Assembly (NCBI RefSeq): GCF_003086295.3 | Contig: NC_092052.1 | Location: forward strand, 11,066,346-11,130,345 | Origin: Arachis hypogaea | Lineage: Eukaryota > Streptophyta > Magnoliopsida > Fabales > Fabaceae | Reading direction: 5' to 3' | DNA length: 64,000 nt | Part shown: piece by piece, positions 36,801 to 49,084 of the stretch | Layout: every line of letters starts with the position of its first letter | Numbering within the stretch: the stretch's first letter is position 1 | The notes under the pieces: generated by a model | Databases searched by the model: none | Told to the model about the DNA's origin: nothing | What the model saw: the letters and a program-made list of their open reading frames with translations, nothing else | Program-made: the position numbers and the translations under genes

Positions 36801-37395
36801 AAACTGGAAAGATTTCGTGATTATCTTGAGAGTTTTTTGGGTGGGTTTTGTAGAGCTCTTCACAAGAAATGCGTAGCCACAAACGGTGCGGCGATCGAAG
36901 CTCTCTAGCTCAAGATATGAGCTTTGGAAGAAGATGATGAATAGTAACCAAAAAGGTTTCTCTCTTCTTCTCTTTTCAGCATGTATAAGTGTGTTTGTTT
37001 AGTGTTGTGGCTGGTTTGGTTCATTTAATGAGCCTTTTATATGTTGGGCTTGGGCCCAACTTGGACCCGGTCCAAACCGTTAGCATTTTTAGCCCGCTTG
37101 GCCCAACTTCGGATCAAACCTTTAAAATTACCGCCCGATTTTCCATTTCTAAGGTTTTCGCCGGTTTTTACTTTTTCTCCTGCGGTACCGGGCAGACTTG
37201 AACCGATTCAACCAGTTCAACTGCCGGTTTGTGGTTTTTCACGATTTTTCACAGAAAGCACATTTTCTGACTCAGAAAAAACCTACTGAGTCTAAAAATT
37301 ACCTTTAAATCCTCAAATTCTCACTCTAACCTGTCAAAGTCTAATTAGGGCAATTAATCCCTTACTTAACCAGTTGATTAGTTGCGGTTCTTACA
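33872..37395. mobile_element. Inner solo LTR (3.5 kb, chromovirus/Tekay-type ends)
   Basis: Starts TGTAACACCCTAATTAGCC and ends GCGGTTCTTACA, flanked by the exact 5 bp duplication GCAGT (33867-33871 and 37396-37400). No coding domain was seen, which fits a long solo LTR left by recombination between LTRs. It sits inside the long-TIR element, so it is the youngest of the three nested layers. Confidence 0.75.
35470..35830. repeat. Cluster of GTGCGTACGCAC-like palindromes
   Basis: At least eight degenerate copies of TGTGCGTxCGCACAGG, including two exact GTGTGCGTACGCACAGG units near 35531-35568. Others lie near 35500, 35640, 35660, 35745, 35765 and 35795. Each copy is self-complementary. They create spurious cysteine-rich frames on both strands. 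Confidence 0.8.
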
Positions 37396-38678
37396 GCAGT
37401 TAATCGTGGACGGTGGAGTACGAGCTTGAGGTGCCGTGAATGGTGATGTTGTATGAGACTTGAGTGTGTCGGACTAGGAGAAGAGAAACGTGATGAATGA
37501 TTGGTATTCGGACTCTGTCTTTTGCTGCTTTATGATCATGAAAATAGATATGGATGAGTGGTGAGGAAGACGGATGAATGATGTTGGAGGCGAAGATGGA
37601 GATTGGTGGTGCTGGTTGGTGATGGCGCCGACAGTTGCAACGAGAGAGATGAAGAGAGGATGGGTGATGGTTGGGAAGAAAGGTGGAGGTGTAGCCGTGT
37701 AGAAATGAAATGAGGTTGAGCAGAAAGGTGGAGGCGTTGAAATGAGTTAGGGAATGGGCCAAACACAGTTAGAATTAGGGGGTAAAATTGGAAATAAAAG
37801 GTTGACTATTGGTTGACTATAAAAAAATTAACAAAAAGGATATAATTAAGGCATATTTAAAACATTAAGGATAAAATTAAAATAAATTAAAACTTAAGGG
37901 TATTTTTAAAATTTTTCAAAATTTTAGGGACAAAAAATATATTTTAATAATAATAATTCTTTTATTTCTTTTGAAATATTTTATTATAATAAAAATTATT
38001 TAAAACACCTAATAGATTTTAAACTCAAAGCATCATAAAATTTAATTTAATTACTTTTAGGAGAATAATTTTCTTTAAATAAAATAATAAATCATGATAA
38101 CTCATTATTTAATTTTTCAAAAAATTAAGGTGTTATAAGTTCTTTGAAAAACTATAAGAATGAAAAACTATTATTCAACCCCTTTATTGTTGTTGTTGTA
38201 CTTACATATGCAATTTTCACATACAACTTTTCATAGTAAAATTAATATTATATTAAATTATCTAAATTAAGAGAAGAAAACTGCATATTGAATTGAAAGC
38301 AAACCCTCTAGCTATGTTGGTCCCTGAGATTCAGTTTCAGAGACCATATTAGTCCCTGGATCTTTTTTGATATTGAGTCAACGAACAGAATGTTGAGCTA
38401 GTTCTAAATTGTCATGCTAAACACAGGACTAAATGATGTTTCTTTTTAGCTCTTAAACAACATAAATATGAGGTCGTTTTGGAGAATGTAGGGAGATAAA
38501 ATGGTTTGCACATCATATAAACTCTTTTTCACCCTCTTATTTTTGTCTTGTTTAAGCGCCAAAGTGAAATGACATTGTTTAGCGATGTGTTCAGTGTAGT
38601 AAGTCATAGCTGGCTAGCTCAACACTTCCTTCACTGATTCAGTGCTAAAAAGGGTAAAGACCAATATGGTACCTATAT

Positions 38679-39280
38679 AGGGCTGGCAATATATATTCTA
38701 CCCGCGGGTACCCAACCCAAACCAATTCATTCGGACCCTATCCGCTGTGGGTAGGGTAGGGTAGGGTAGGGTGCAAATTTGCCTGCAGGTAGGGTAGGGT
38801 ACGGGTTTAGGGTTTACCCTACCCTACCCTACCCGCATCCTTAATATATTATATAATATATATGTAAAAGTTATGTATGTAGTGAAGAAAGTGAGTCTTG
38901 TACTCACAATCTTCTTCTTATAAAAACTTGAAATGATCACTAAGCTAGTTAATGATCATATTATTTGTAATTTTATGTTGGATTTTTTTAATATTTTATT
39001 GTTTTTAATTTTAATTTGAACTTAGTTTTTTATTTTCTATTTTATTAATATGTATAAAATTTGGAATGGTTGACTTTTATATTTATTTGAATTTTTTATT
39101 TGTTTCTGCGGATAGGGTCGAGTAGGGTAGGGTTTAGAACTTTAGGGTGCGGGTATGATTAGAGTTGAGAGATTCTCAATTCGCAGGTAGGGTAGGGTAG
39201 AGTTTTAAGAAAGTTTTCAACCCGCAGGTAGGGTTATGGTAAAGTCTAAACCCTACCCTACCCTACCCATTGCTAGCCCT
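38679..39280. mobile_element. hAT-like non-autonomous element with CCCTACCC-rich ends
   Basis: Inverted ends AGGGCTGGCAAT and ATTGCTAGCCCT interrupt array unit 4 between 'GGTACC' and 'CATAGTTAAATC'. Flanks give an imperfect 8 bp duplication around TACC(T)ATA. The ends hold runs of GGGTAGGGTA and CCCTACCCTA near 38755-38835 and 39115-39265. It has no coding capacity. Confidence 0.75.
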
Positions 39281-40370
39281 CTACCATAGTTAAATCTCAG
39301 AGTCTAATATAAAAAGTTTTAGATTTAAGGGACTAAAATAGTAAAAGTCGTGAATTTATAGAACCATTTTAAAAATTTAGTCTAATTTAACGGTGAACTA
39401 TGTAATGTAAAATAATTATTAGATTTAAACATCCATATCGTGCAGAATTATAATAAATTAAATTTTTATTTAAAATTATTTAATAAAATTTTTTAAAAAT
39501 TAATATTAAATTTATATTTTTTTAATTTATTTACAATAGTTGTATTTAATTAGAATTATAGTTTGGACTATAATTCCTCTTTAGGTTGAGATTGTTTTCC
39601 TTTCTCATTATTTATGATATTTAAGGCCTTAAATATGTGGAATAATTTCTTTTTTTTCTTGGTCTCTTTTATCTCTCTTGATTTTTGTTTATTTTTTTGT
39701 TATTGTCTCTTGATAATCATTCATGGTTCATACATATTTTCTTTCTCTAATTCAAAGATATTATTCTGATTTTGTGTCTTGTAAAAGTTGATGGCCCATT
39801 AAGTATATTCTACCGGATAAAATTATCACAAGCAGAAAGAATTAATGGTGGCATCATGTGTAAATGCTTATTCAGATTCTTCGCTTTCTATTGATCCAGA
39901 TTTTTCACCTTCTATTTTTTCTTTTTTTTTTTGGCTTTCATTTTCCATTCCTTATTACTGGCTTCGATTATCAGAATGAATTATGTTTATAGAATTTTGA
40001 TTACCAACATCTATAATCGCACTTTCTTTAGATAAATTTTTAGAATTTTTTCTGGTTAAACATCTATTTTATGACCATATTTTCAACAATTAAAATAAAT
40101 TAGATGTAGTCTCTCGTATACTAACATAAATTTTTTCTCTAAAGCTGAGAAAGTTAGAACCACCTGGTTTGAAAAGATAAAGAAAATTGAAAACAAAAAA
40201 ATAAAAAAGATAAATAAAATAGTAATTATATACTCAAATCTTACAAAAGATTATTGAATTAAATCTCTCATAAATTAAACTAACATCCTCTTGACATATA
40301 AAACGATATATTAAATTCAGATTAGTTCAAATTAAAAAATTATAAGAATGAGAAACTATTATTCAACCAC

Positions 40371-40423
<53 letters not shown>

Positions 40424-43400
40424 TCATATGCAATTTTCACACAGAACTTTTCATTGTAAAATTAATATTATATTAAATTACCTAAATTAAGAGAAGAAAA
40501 CTGCATATTGAATTGAAAAAAAATTCTGTAACTATATTGGTTCCTGAGATTTAGTTTCAAACACCATATTAATTTTTGGATTTTTTTTTATATTGAGTCA
40601 ACAAAACAGAATGTTGAGCTAGTTCTAAGTTGTCGTGCTAAACACAAAACTAAATGATGTTGTTTCATTTTAGCTCTTAAACAAGATATATGAGGTCGTT
40701 TTGGAGAATGCAGGGAGATAAAACGGTTTTCACATCATATAAACTCTTTTTCGCCCTTTTATTTTTCTCTTGTTTAAGTGCTAAAGCGAAATGACATTAT
40801 TTAACGATGTGTCCAGTGTAGTAAGTCATAGCTAGCGCTAGCTCAACACTTCCTTCACTGATTCAGTGCTAAAAGGGGTAGAGACCAATATAGTACCCAT
40901 AGTTAAATCTCATAGTCTAATATAATATATTTTAGATTTAAGGGACTAAAATGGTAAAAATCGTGAATTTTTAGGACTATTTTAAAAATTTAATCTAATT
41001 TAACAGTGAACTATATAATGTAAAATAATTATTAGATTTAAGCTTGCATATTGTGCAGAACTATAATAAATTAAATTTTTATAAGAAATTATTTAATAAA
41101 AAATTTTAAAAATTAAAATTAAATTTATATTTTTTAATTTATTTACAATAGTAGAATTAAATTATAATTACGTTTTGGGCTGCAATTCCTTTTTAGGTTT
41201 AGATTGTTTTCCTTCCTCATCATTTATGATATTTAAGGCCTTAAATATGTGAAATAATTTTTTCTGGTCTGTTTTACCTCTCTTGATTTTTGTTTTTCTT
41301 TTTTTTTTTGTTGTCTCTTAATAACCATCCATAATTTATACATATTTTTATTATTTGATTTAGAGATATTATTCTGATTTTGTGTCTTGTAAAAGCTGTT
41401 GGTCCTGTTAAGCATATTCTACCGGATAAAATTATTATTAGCAGAAAGAATTAACGACATCATGTGTAAATGCTGATTTAGATTCTTCGCCTTCTATTGA
41501 TCTAGATTCTTTCCCATCTATTTTTTCTTTTTTTTTTTGGCTTTCATTTTTCATTCCCTGCTACGCTTCTATTATCAAAATGAATTATGTTTATAGAATT
41601 CAGATTACCAACATCTATAATCGCACTTTTTTTAGATAAATTTTCATTTTTTTTTGGTAAACATCTATTTTATGACTATATTTTTAGCACTTAAAACAAA
41701 TTAGAAGTAGCCTCTCGTATAACTAAAATGAATTTTTTCTCTAAAGCTGAGAAGGCTGGAACCACCTGATTTAAAAAAATAAAAAAAAATTAAAAACAGA
41801 AAAATAAAAAAGATGAATGAAATAGTAATTATATACTCAAATTTTGGAGAGAATTTTGTACTTTACAAAAGATTATTGAATTAAATCTCTCATAAATTAA
41901 ACTAACATCCGCTTGACATATAAAACGATATATTAAGTTCAGATTAGTTTAAATTAAAAAACTATAAGAATGAAAAACTATTATTCAACCACTTATTATT
42001 ATTATTATTGTTGTGCTTTCATATGCAATTTTTACACACAACTTTTTATTGTAAAATTAATATTATATTAAATTACCTAAATTAAGAGAAGAAAACTGCA
42101 TATTGAATTGAAAGCAAATCCTCTAGCTATATTGGTTCCTGAGATTCAGTTTCACACACTATATTGATTCTTGAATCTTTTTTGATATTAAATCAACAAA
42201 CAGAATGTTGAGCTAGTTCTAAATTATCATGCTAAACACAGGACTAAATGATGTTGTTTCATTTTAGCTCTCAAACAAGACATATGAGGTCGTTTTAGAG
42301 AATGCAGGGAGCTAAAACGATTTCACATCATATAAACTCTTTTTCGCCCTCTTATTTTTGTCTTGTTTAAGCGCCAAGGCGAAATGACATTGTTTAGCGA
42401 TGTGTCCAGTGTAGTAAGTCATAGCTAGCTAGCTCAACACTTCCTTCACTGATTCAGTGTTAAAAAGGGTAGAGACCAATATAGTACCCATAGTTAAATC
42501 TCAGAGTCTAATATAAAAAATTTTAGATTTAAGAGACTAAAATGATAAAAATCGTGAATTTTTAGGACCATTTTAAAAATTTAATCTAATTTAACAGTGA
42601 ACTATATAATGTAAAATAATTATTAGATTTAAGCTTGCATATTGTGCAGAACTATAATAAATTAATTTTTTATAAGAAATTATTTAATAAAAATTTTTAA
42701 AAATTAATATTAAATTTATATTTTTTAATTTATTTACAATAGTAGAATTTAATTATAATTACATTTTGGACTGCAATTCTTTTTTAGGTTGAGATTGTTT
42801 TTCTTCCTCATCATTTATGATATTTAAGGCCTTAAATATGTGAAATAATTTTCTTTTTTTTCTGATCTGTTTTACCTCTCTTGATTTTTGCTTATTTTTT
42901 TGTTGTTGTCTTTTAATAACCATCCATAGTTTATACATATTTTCTTCCTTTGATTCAGAGATATTATTCTGATTTTATGTCTTGTAAAAGCTGTTGCCCT
43001 GTTAAGCATATTCTACCAGATAAAATTATCACTAGTAGAAAGAATTAATGACATCATGTGTAAATGCTGATTTAGATTCTTTGCCTTCTATTGATCTAGA
43101 TTCTTTTCCATCTATTTTTTCTTTTTTTTTTTTACTTTCATTTTTCATCCCCTGTTACTAGCTTCAGATTATCAGAATGAATTATGTTTATAGAATTCAA
43201 ATTAAAAACATCTATAACCGCACTTTCTTTAGATAAATTTTTATATTTTTTTTTGGTAAACATCTATTTTATGACCATATTTTTAGCACTTAAAACAAAT
43301 TAGAAGTAGCCTCTCGTATATTAAAATGAATTTTTTTTCTAAAGCTGAGAAGGTTGGAACCACCTGGTTTAAAAAAATAAAGAAAATTAAAAATAGAAAA

Positions 43401-43589
43401 ATAAAAAAGATGAATGAAATAGTAATTATATACTCAAATCTCGGAGAGAATTTTATACTTTACAAAAGATTATTAAATTAAATTTCCCATAAATTAAACT
43501 AACATCCGCTTGACATATAAAACGATATATTAAGTTCAGAATAGTTTAAATTAAAAAACTGTAAAAATGAGAAACTATTATACAATCAC

Positions 43590-43630
<41 letters not shown>

Positions 43631-45143
43631 CTTTCATATGCAACTTTCATACACAACTTTTTATAATAAAATTAATATTATATTAAATTACCTAAATTAA
43701 GAGAAGAAAACTGCATATTGAATTGAAAGCAAACTCTCTAGCTATATTAGTAGTTGAGATTCATTTTTAAATACCATATTGGTCTGTGGATCCTTTTTTA
43801 TATTGAGCCAACAAACAAAATATTGAACTTGTTCTAAATTGTCATGCTAAACATATAATTAAATGATGTAGAGGGATAAAATAGTTTGCATATCATATAA
43901 ACTTTTTTCCCTCTTATTTTTGTCTTGTTTAATTAAGCGCCAAAACGAAATGACATTGTTTAACGATGTGTCTAGTGTAGTAAGTCATAGCTAGCTAGTT
44001 TAATACTTTCTTCACTGATTCAGTGCTAAAAAGGATAGAGACCAATATGGTACTCATAATTAAATATCAGAGTCTAATATAAAAAAATTTAGATTTATGG
44101 GACTAAAATAATGAAAGTCATGAATTTATGGGACCATATTAAAAATTTAATCTAATTTAACGGTGAACTATGTAAACTAAAATAATTATTAGATTTAAAC
44201 ATGCATATTGTGCAGAACTATAATAAATTAAATTTTTATTAGAAATTATTTAATAAAAACTTTTAAAAATTAATATTAAATTTATATTTTTTAATTTATT
44301 TACAATAATTATATTTAATTAGAAATACAGTTTGGATTGCAATTCCTCTTTAGGTTGAGATTATTTTCCTTTTTCATCATTCATGATATTTAAGAGCTTA
44401 AATATGCGGAATAATTTTTTTTTCTTGATCTATTTTACTTCTCCTGATTTTTGTTTTTTTTTTGTCTCTTAATAACCATTCATGATTCATACATATTTTC
44501 TTCCTTTTGATTCAGAGATATTATTCTAATTTTGTGTCTTGTAAAAGTTGTTGGCCTCATTAAGTATATTCTAACGGATAAAATTATCACTAGCAGAAAG
44601 AATTAATGGCATCATATATAAATATTGATTTATTTTTCGTCTTCTATTGATCCAGATTCTTCACCTTCTATTTTTACTTTCTTTTTTTGGCTTTCATTTT
44701 TCATCCCCTGTTACTGGTTTTGATTATCAGAATGAATTATGTTTATAGAATTCTGATTACCAACATCTATAATCGTACTTTCTTTAGATAAATTTTTATA
44801 ATTTTTCTTTGAGTAAACATCTATTTTATGACCATATTTTCAGTAATTAAAATAAATTAGATGTAGCCTCTCGTATAGTAATACAAATTTTTTCTCTAAA
44901 CTGTGAAGGTTGGAAGTAACTGATTTAAAAAGATAAAGAAAATTAAAAACAAAAAAATTAAAAAAAAAAGATGAATGAAATAGTAATTATATATTCAAAT
45001 CTCTTAAAGAACTTTACAAAAGGTTAATAAATTAGATCTCTCATAAATTAAACTAATATCTGCTTGACATATAAAATGATATATTAAGTTCAAATTAGTT
45101 CAAATTAAAAAACTATAAGAATGAGAAAATATTATTCAATCCC

Positions 45144-45200
<57 letters not shown>

Positions 45201-45202
<2 letters not shown>

Positions 45203-45512
45203 GAAGCATTACAAAAAAGCATCCAGGTTCATGAACTAGTTGATTATTATTAATTATAACTATATATGAACAAGTAGTTGTGTATATTTTTAACCGTGTC
45301 ACCAAGTCATCATTTGATATTTTTCAACTGATTTTACGCTTTCTCCTTCTTATCTACGTTAGGTCAGTCTTGAGCAGAATAGAGAACTACACAGTATTAA
45401 AGGAGAAGAGTAGAATTTGTTAAAACGGTATAAATAGAACTACACAGTATTTATGATGATAACTAGTCAGTTTTGAGCAGTTAATTGATTGAGCTTGCTA
45501 AGTTAGTTACAG
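45201..45512. other. Spacer right of the tandem array
   Basis: The array unit ends abruptly after its (TTA)n tract. The sequence then becomes single copy within this window, with no coding frame. Confidence 0.45.
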
Positions 45513-46195
45513 TAGGGGTGGCAAAGCGGGTCGGTCCGCCCAATCTGTCCCCCTGTCTAGGTTCGCCCCATAAACGAGGTGGATTGGCCCGTCCCGCCAA
45601 CTAAAATGGGTTTAAAATGCTAGTCCGCCTCGTTTTATGGCGGATTGGCGGGTTGACGGCTAGCCTGCTTGACTCTTTTTTTTTTGAAAAATAAAATTTA
45701 TTAAAATTAACCAAAAAATAATAATTAAAAAATCAAATACAAATAAAAAATAGTCAAATTATAATATAATTTTTTTACTATTTTTTTTTATTTTTAACTT
45801 CAATAAAATTGTTCAAAATAATATTTGTCAATAGAATCATCTTTATTTTAAAAATAAGTCACATAATTTGAGCATATATACGAAATTGTAAAATAAAATA
45901 AATAAAGTTAATAACTAAAAGAAGAATAAAAACAAAAAAATGAAAAAAAGTGTTTAAAAATTCTATAATTATTAATTTTCTAATAGTAATCACTCTTTTA
46001 TTTAATAAAAAAAATAAAAATAAAAATCTTCGGCCCGGCGGACCGGCCCGCCCCACCCCGCCAAAACCCGCCAATTTGACGGTGCGGCTTTGGCGGATTT
46101 TTTAATTTGGCGGGCTCTGAATCCTAGTCCGACCCGCTTTTTTTAACGGGTTTAGCGGATCGGCCCGACGGACTCGACCCGTTTTGCCACCCCTA
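45513..46195. mobile_element. hAT-type non-autonomous element (683 bp)
   Basis: The inverted ends TAGGGGTGGCAAA and TTTTGCCACCCCTA have an exact 8 bp target duplication AGTTACAG (45505-45512 and 46196-46203). The sub-terminal parts are GC-rich (CGGGTCGGTCCGCCC) and inverted relative to each other, and the centre is AT-rich. This is the classic plant hAT MITE layout. No transposase is present. Confidence 0.9.
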
Positions 46196-47869
46196 AGTTA
46201 CAGTGGTATTTCTTGATTAATCTTTATCTTTAATTAGTCACTAGCATTGTATATACAGAGAGTGCAAAGTCCCAACTAAACTCAGCAGCCTCCACCTTAT
46301 TTTAATTTTCTTCAGACTCCAATCAATAATCATCAGTTTCTTTTCTTCTTCTCTAGTCTCTAGATTTACCATTTATTAAAATTCAGTGATGATGTTGTTG
46401 TGATTTTAGAGAGAGAGAATAAAACAATCATAGCTTGAGTATAATACGATCAATAGTCTATAAAATAAAACACATTAAAAATAGCACTATAGAAGAGAAA
46501 GATTCTTACTTTGTTCGTTGACCATTCAATTGGATATACTCTGCTTCCTCTCCCAGTTCATCCTCCATTGAAAATTCCGCCCCAGCGTACACCTTCATTT
46601 GGGAAATTATTAAACCCTGAAAGAGACAAAAAAAAAGTAAATAAACAGAACAACAACAGTCAACCAAACTCTCTCATGTACAGAATAATTTGAACAATTA
46701 CAAGAAAATAACTTACAACAAATTTGTTCAGTTCCTTTCTCGAATCAGGTATATCTTTTAGCTTCTTGTTGATAGGGTCAAGGACATTGAATTTTTTTTT
46801 TTGTTTACATCAGCAATCCACAACCACCAATGCCCTCCATTGCAAATTGGGACAAATAGTTGAAGTTTCGAAAAATTATAGAATATTTCAGTCGAAACAA
46901 TAGCAAACAAGAGAATTATCAAAGAATTTTTAGATATTACAACTTACAAATGGATACGATGCAAGTTTTTTTTTGTCAAAAAACTGGCGGTGGTGGGCAT
47001 ATGGCGGAATATCAAACCTGTAGGCTTTATTTGTGCTCTTATCAGTGTACTTCACGCCATGTGTTCCTAACATAAAATTCTGCAAAATAAACATCAGTAA
47101 AATCACATTTCCACTGAACCGAACACAAATCATATGCTGAATAAAACGTGAAAAGCATTCAATCATCAAGAGAAAAGTTTTCTTAATACAAAAGAACTCA
47201 ACAGAAGACATAAGAATCAGGTGAACCAATATTTATATTCCGACCGAACCGAAAAGTAATCAGCAGTGAATAGGAAATTTAGGTTACCACAATATCTTGC
47301 GGCACAATGTATATTTGTTCATGATACCGCTTAGTTTTTATTTCGTTGAGAATGATGCTGTGTATACTAATCACCTACATGATGAAAATTTATGAGATAT
47401 ACTATATAAGAGTGTTTAAAAAAATCATTAATGTTAACGCAATTGGAAAATAATTTACCACGGCATGCACATCTTCTTTGGGCATTAGAGACATGAAATA
47501 TTGTCTTAATCCCTCGTAGAGTCCCTCGTGTTTCAAGACAAATATTGGTTCATATTCATTGGTACCATCTTTTGTCTCTTTCACATGTGTCATCCAATGA
47601 TAACACTTTTCGATCAGCTCGTTCGTAATTTTTGTCTTTTTCTGCGGGGTTTTGTAAACTTGAGCCGCTGTTAAGGTTGGTTCTAAAGATGTTCCTTCAG
47701 TAAATTTTAATGCTGCTGTCACTCCAGCATCTACCACCGCCTCTGCTAGGATTTCAAGTTGTGAATCACTCTCTTGGGAGGGCTGAGTTGGTTGAGATGC
47801 TGGTGGACTTATCTCAAGACTAAAGGAAGGCCTTTCATCTTCCCTTTTCCTAGGTAGAAAAGCTTTCAA

Positions 47870-48370
47870 ATGTAATCATGTTGCACAAGATTACAGACGT
47901 TTGACAAATTCTGCATTAACATATGCTAATGGACTTCCATTAACAGTTAGAGTGTTGGGCTCATTTTTGTTTGGGCGAAATGTGTCTGAGTGGAGTAGTG
48001 CATTAGTTAGACTAAAAGAAAATCTAACAAAAGACATTCTAGATATGCTTAGAATCAATTATGATGGCCTTGAGGAGATAAAAAAGGAGATATTTCTTGA
48101 TATTGCATGTTTCTTTCCCGCTGGGAATGAAGAATGGTAAGTAAAAGATATTTTAAGCATTCGAGGATTTCAACCTGATTTTTTTTTGTTTAAGAATTCT
48201 CATTGATAAGTCACTCATAACTTATAAGCGGAATATTATCACTATCCATGATTTGTTGAGAGATTTGGGTAGAAATATTATTCGAGAAAAATCACCCAAA
48301 GAACCAAGAAAGTCGAGTAGATTATGGAATTAAAAGGATCTAAGTGATGTCTTGCGGGAAAATAAGGTAA
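47870..48370 (+). pseudogene. TIR-NBS-LRR (TNL) resistance gene fragment: end of NB-ARC
   Basis: Plus-strand sequence reads QDYRRLTNSALTYANGLPLT, VRVLGSFLFGRNVSEWSSAL and ILDMLRINYDGLEEIKKEIF, then LDIACFF. These are the GLPL motif and the ARC2 segment of a TNL. Past a stop and shifts it goes on with LIDKSLIT, IHDLLRDLGRNIIREKSPKE and PRKSSRLW (the MHD-region equivalent and following helix), ending near 48365 at an intron-like GGTAA. Only this middle segment of a resistance gene is present, without TIR, P-loop or LRR. It lies antisense between two exons of the PMD-Ulp1 gene and contains stops and shifts (48138, about 48190, 48332). Confidence 0.82.
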
Positions 48371-49084
48371 AATAGTTATTGAGAATATTGTTCTTGACTT
48401 CATTTTTAGAATTTAAATAATTTTCTGGTTCTCCTCCCCTTCTACTCTCATATCCAGCATATTTCTTGCCAAAATTGCCAAGAAAATATTTTTGATGCTG
48501 TTAAATATTTTCTTGTCTGCTGGATTCAGTTTGTTGTAATCAACCTTTTCAAGAAAAAGATTCCTTACAATATTTTAATAGCAAAAATAAAACAAAAACG
48601 GTCAGTTTAATTATCCGGATACCAATGAACTGAAAATAAGCAATAAGTGAAAAATGTATTACCTCCGTTGGTTATGTCGAGGGCAGCTGCTACTTTCCGA
48701 TGAGTTATATATATTGTTCCCTGTAGAGTTTTTAGGCATCCTCTCTCTACATCAAACCGATCAAGCAATTCTATCAACAGTATATTAGAGACATTCATTT
48801 CTGGCACATGTGCCAGACCACCAAATCCCATTTCTTCCACAATATCTTTCTTTTTTTGACTCATTTTCCTGTACACTGTTGCTATTGCCTTTGTTTGGCA
48901 TCTGCAATAGTGAGTTTTCTGTAAGTTTTGAAACAGAATGTGAGGATATATTTATAATACAAAATAAATATTATTCAAATGAAAGTGGATAAATATATTG
49001 AATCTGCTTACGTTATAATGTGCCTTCTCCTTCATTGTTGCCATCTTCTTGTTGTGTTTTGCTGTAATAAAAAATTTTGGTCAA

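Larger units (their letters stand above)
32877..37946. mobile_element. Long-TIR foldback / Mutator-like non-autonomous element, split by a solo LTR
   Basis: The left arm (about 32877-33240) and right arm (about 37590-37946) are inverted copies: TAAAGTATATATTTTGTCTC on the left against TAAAATATATTTTTTGTCCC in reverse complement on the right, then collinear through the 'TAACAGTGTTTGGC' block and a TC-rich stretch. Both ends are flanked by ATAATAATA-like sequence, compatible with a 9 bp target duplication in a microsatellite. Without the inner LTR it would be about 1.5 kb. It has no transposase, so it is non-autonomous. Confidence 0.75.
30973..38137. mobile_element. Solo-LTR-like insertion (chromovirus/Tekay-type ends), split by nested elements
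   Basis: It breaks array unit 3 with a 5 bp duplication AGTTC (30968-30972 and 38138-38142). The left end is TGTAACACCCTAA and the right end GGTGTTATA (expected GGTGTTACA), the termini seen in Tekay/Del-type LTRs. Removing the nested long-TIR element leaves about 2.1 kb with no gag or pol domain, so a solo LTR is the best reading. It shares blocks with the inner insertion, such as the 'GCATATGATGCATGCC' stretch near 31575 and its relative near 34793. Confidence 0.7.
22517..45200. repeat. Array of seven ~1.58 kb AT-rich tandem units, interrupted by nested elements
   Basis: The same long unit recurs head to tail. A fixed landmark (a variant of 'ACCATATTGGTCCCTGGATC') occurs near 22545, 24160, 25745, 38340, 40550, 42150 and 43770; after subtracting the nested insertions the spacing is about 1.56-1.62 kb. 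A second landmark (CTCAACACTTCCTTCACTG) follows each by about 300 bp. Each complete unit carries a (TTA)n tract of variable length near its end (for example 23980-24030, 25575-25615, 40370-40420, 43590-43625, 45145-45200). Units differ by scattered substitutions and small indels. No unit has a long open frame, so a non-coding tandem duplication or macrosatellite-like array is the simplest reading. Ends were placed by eye. Confidence 0.88.

Noticed and set aside
38755..38835. Interstitial telomere repeat
   Set aside because: The unit is CCCTA, not CCCTAAA, and it forms part of the inverted ends of a hAT-like element.
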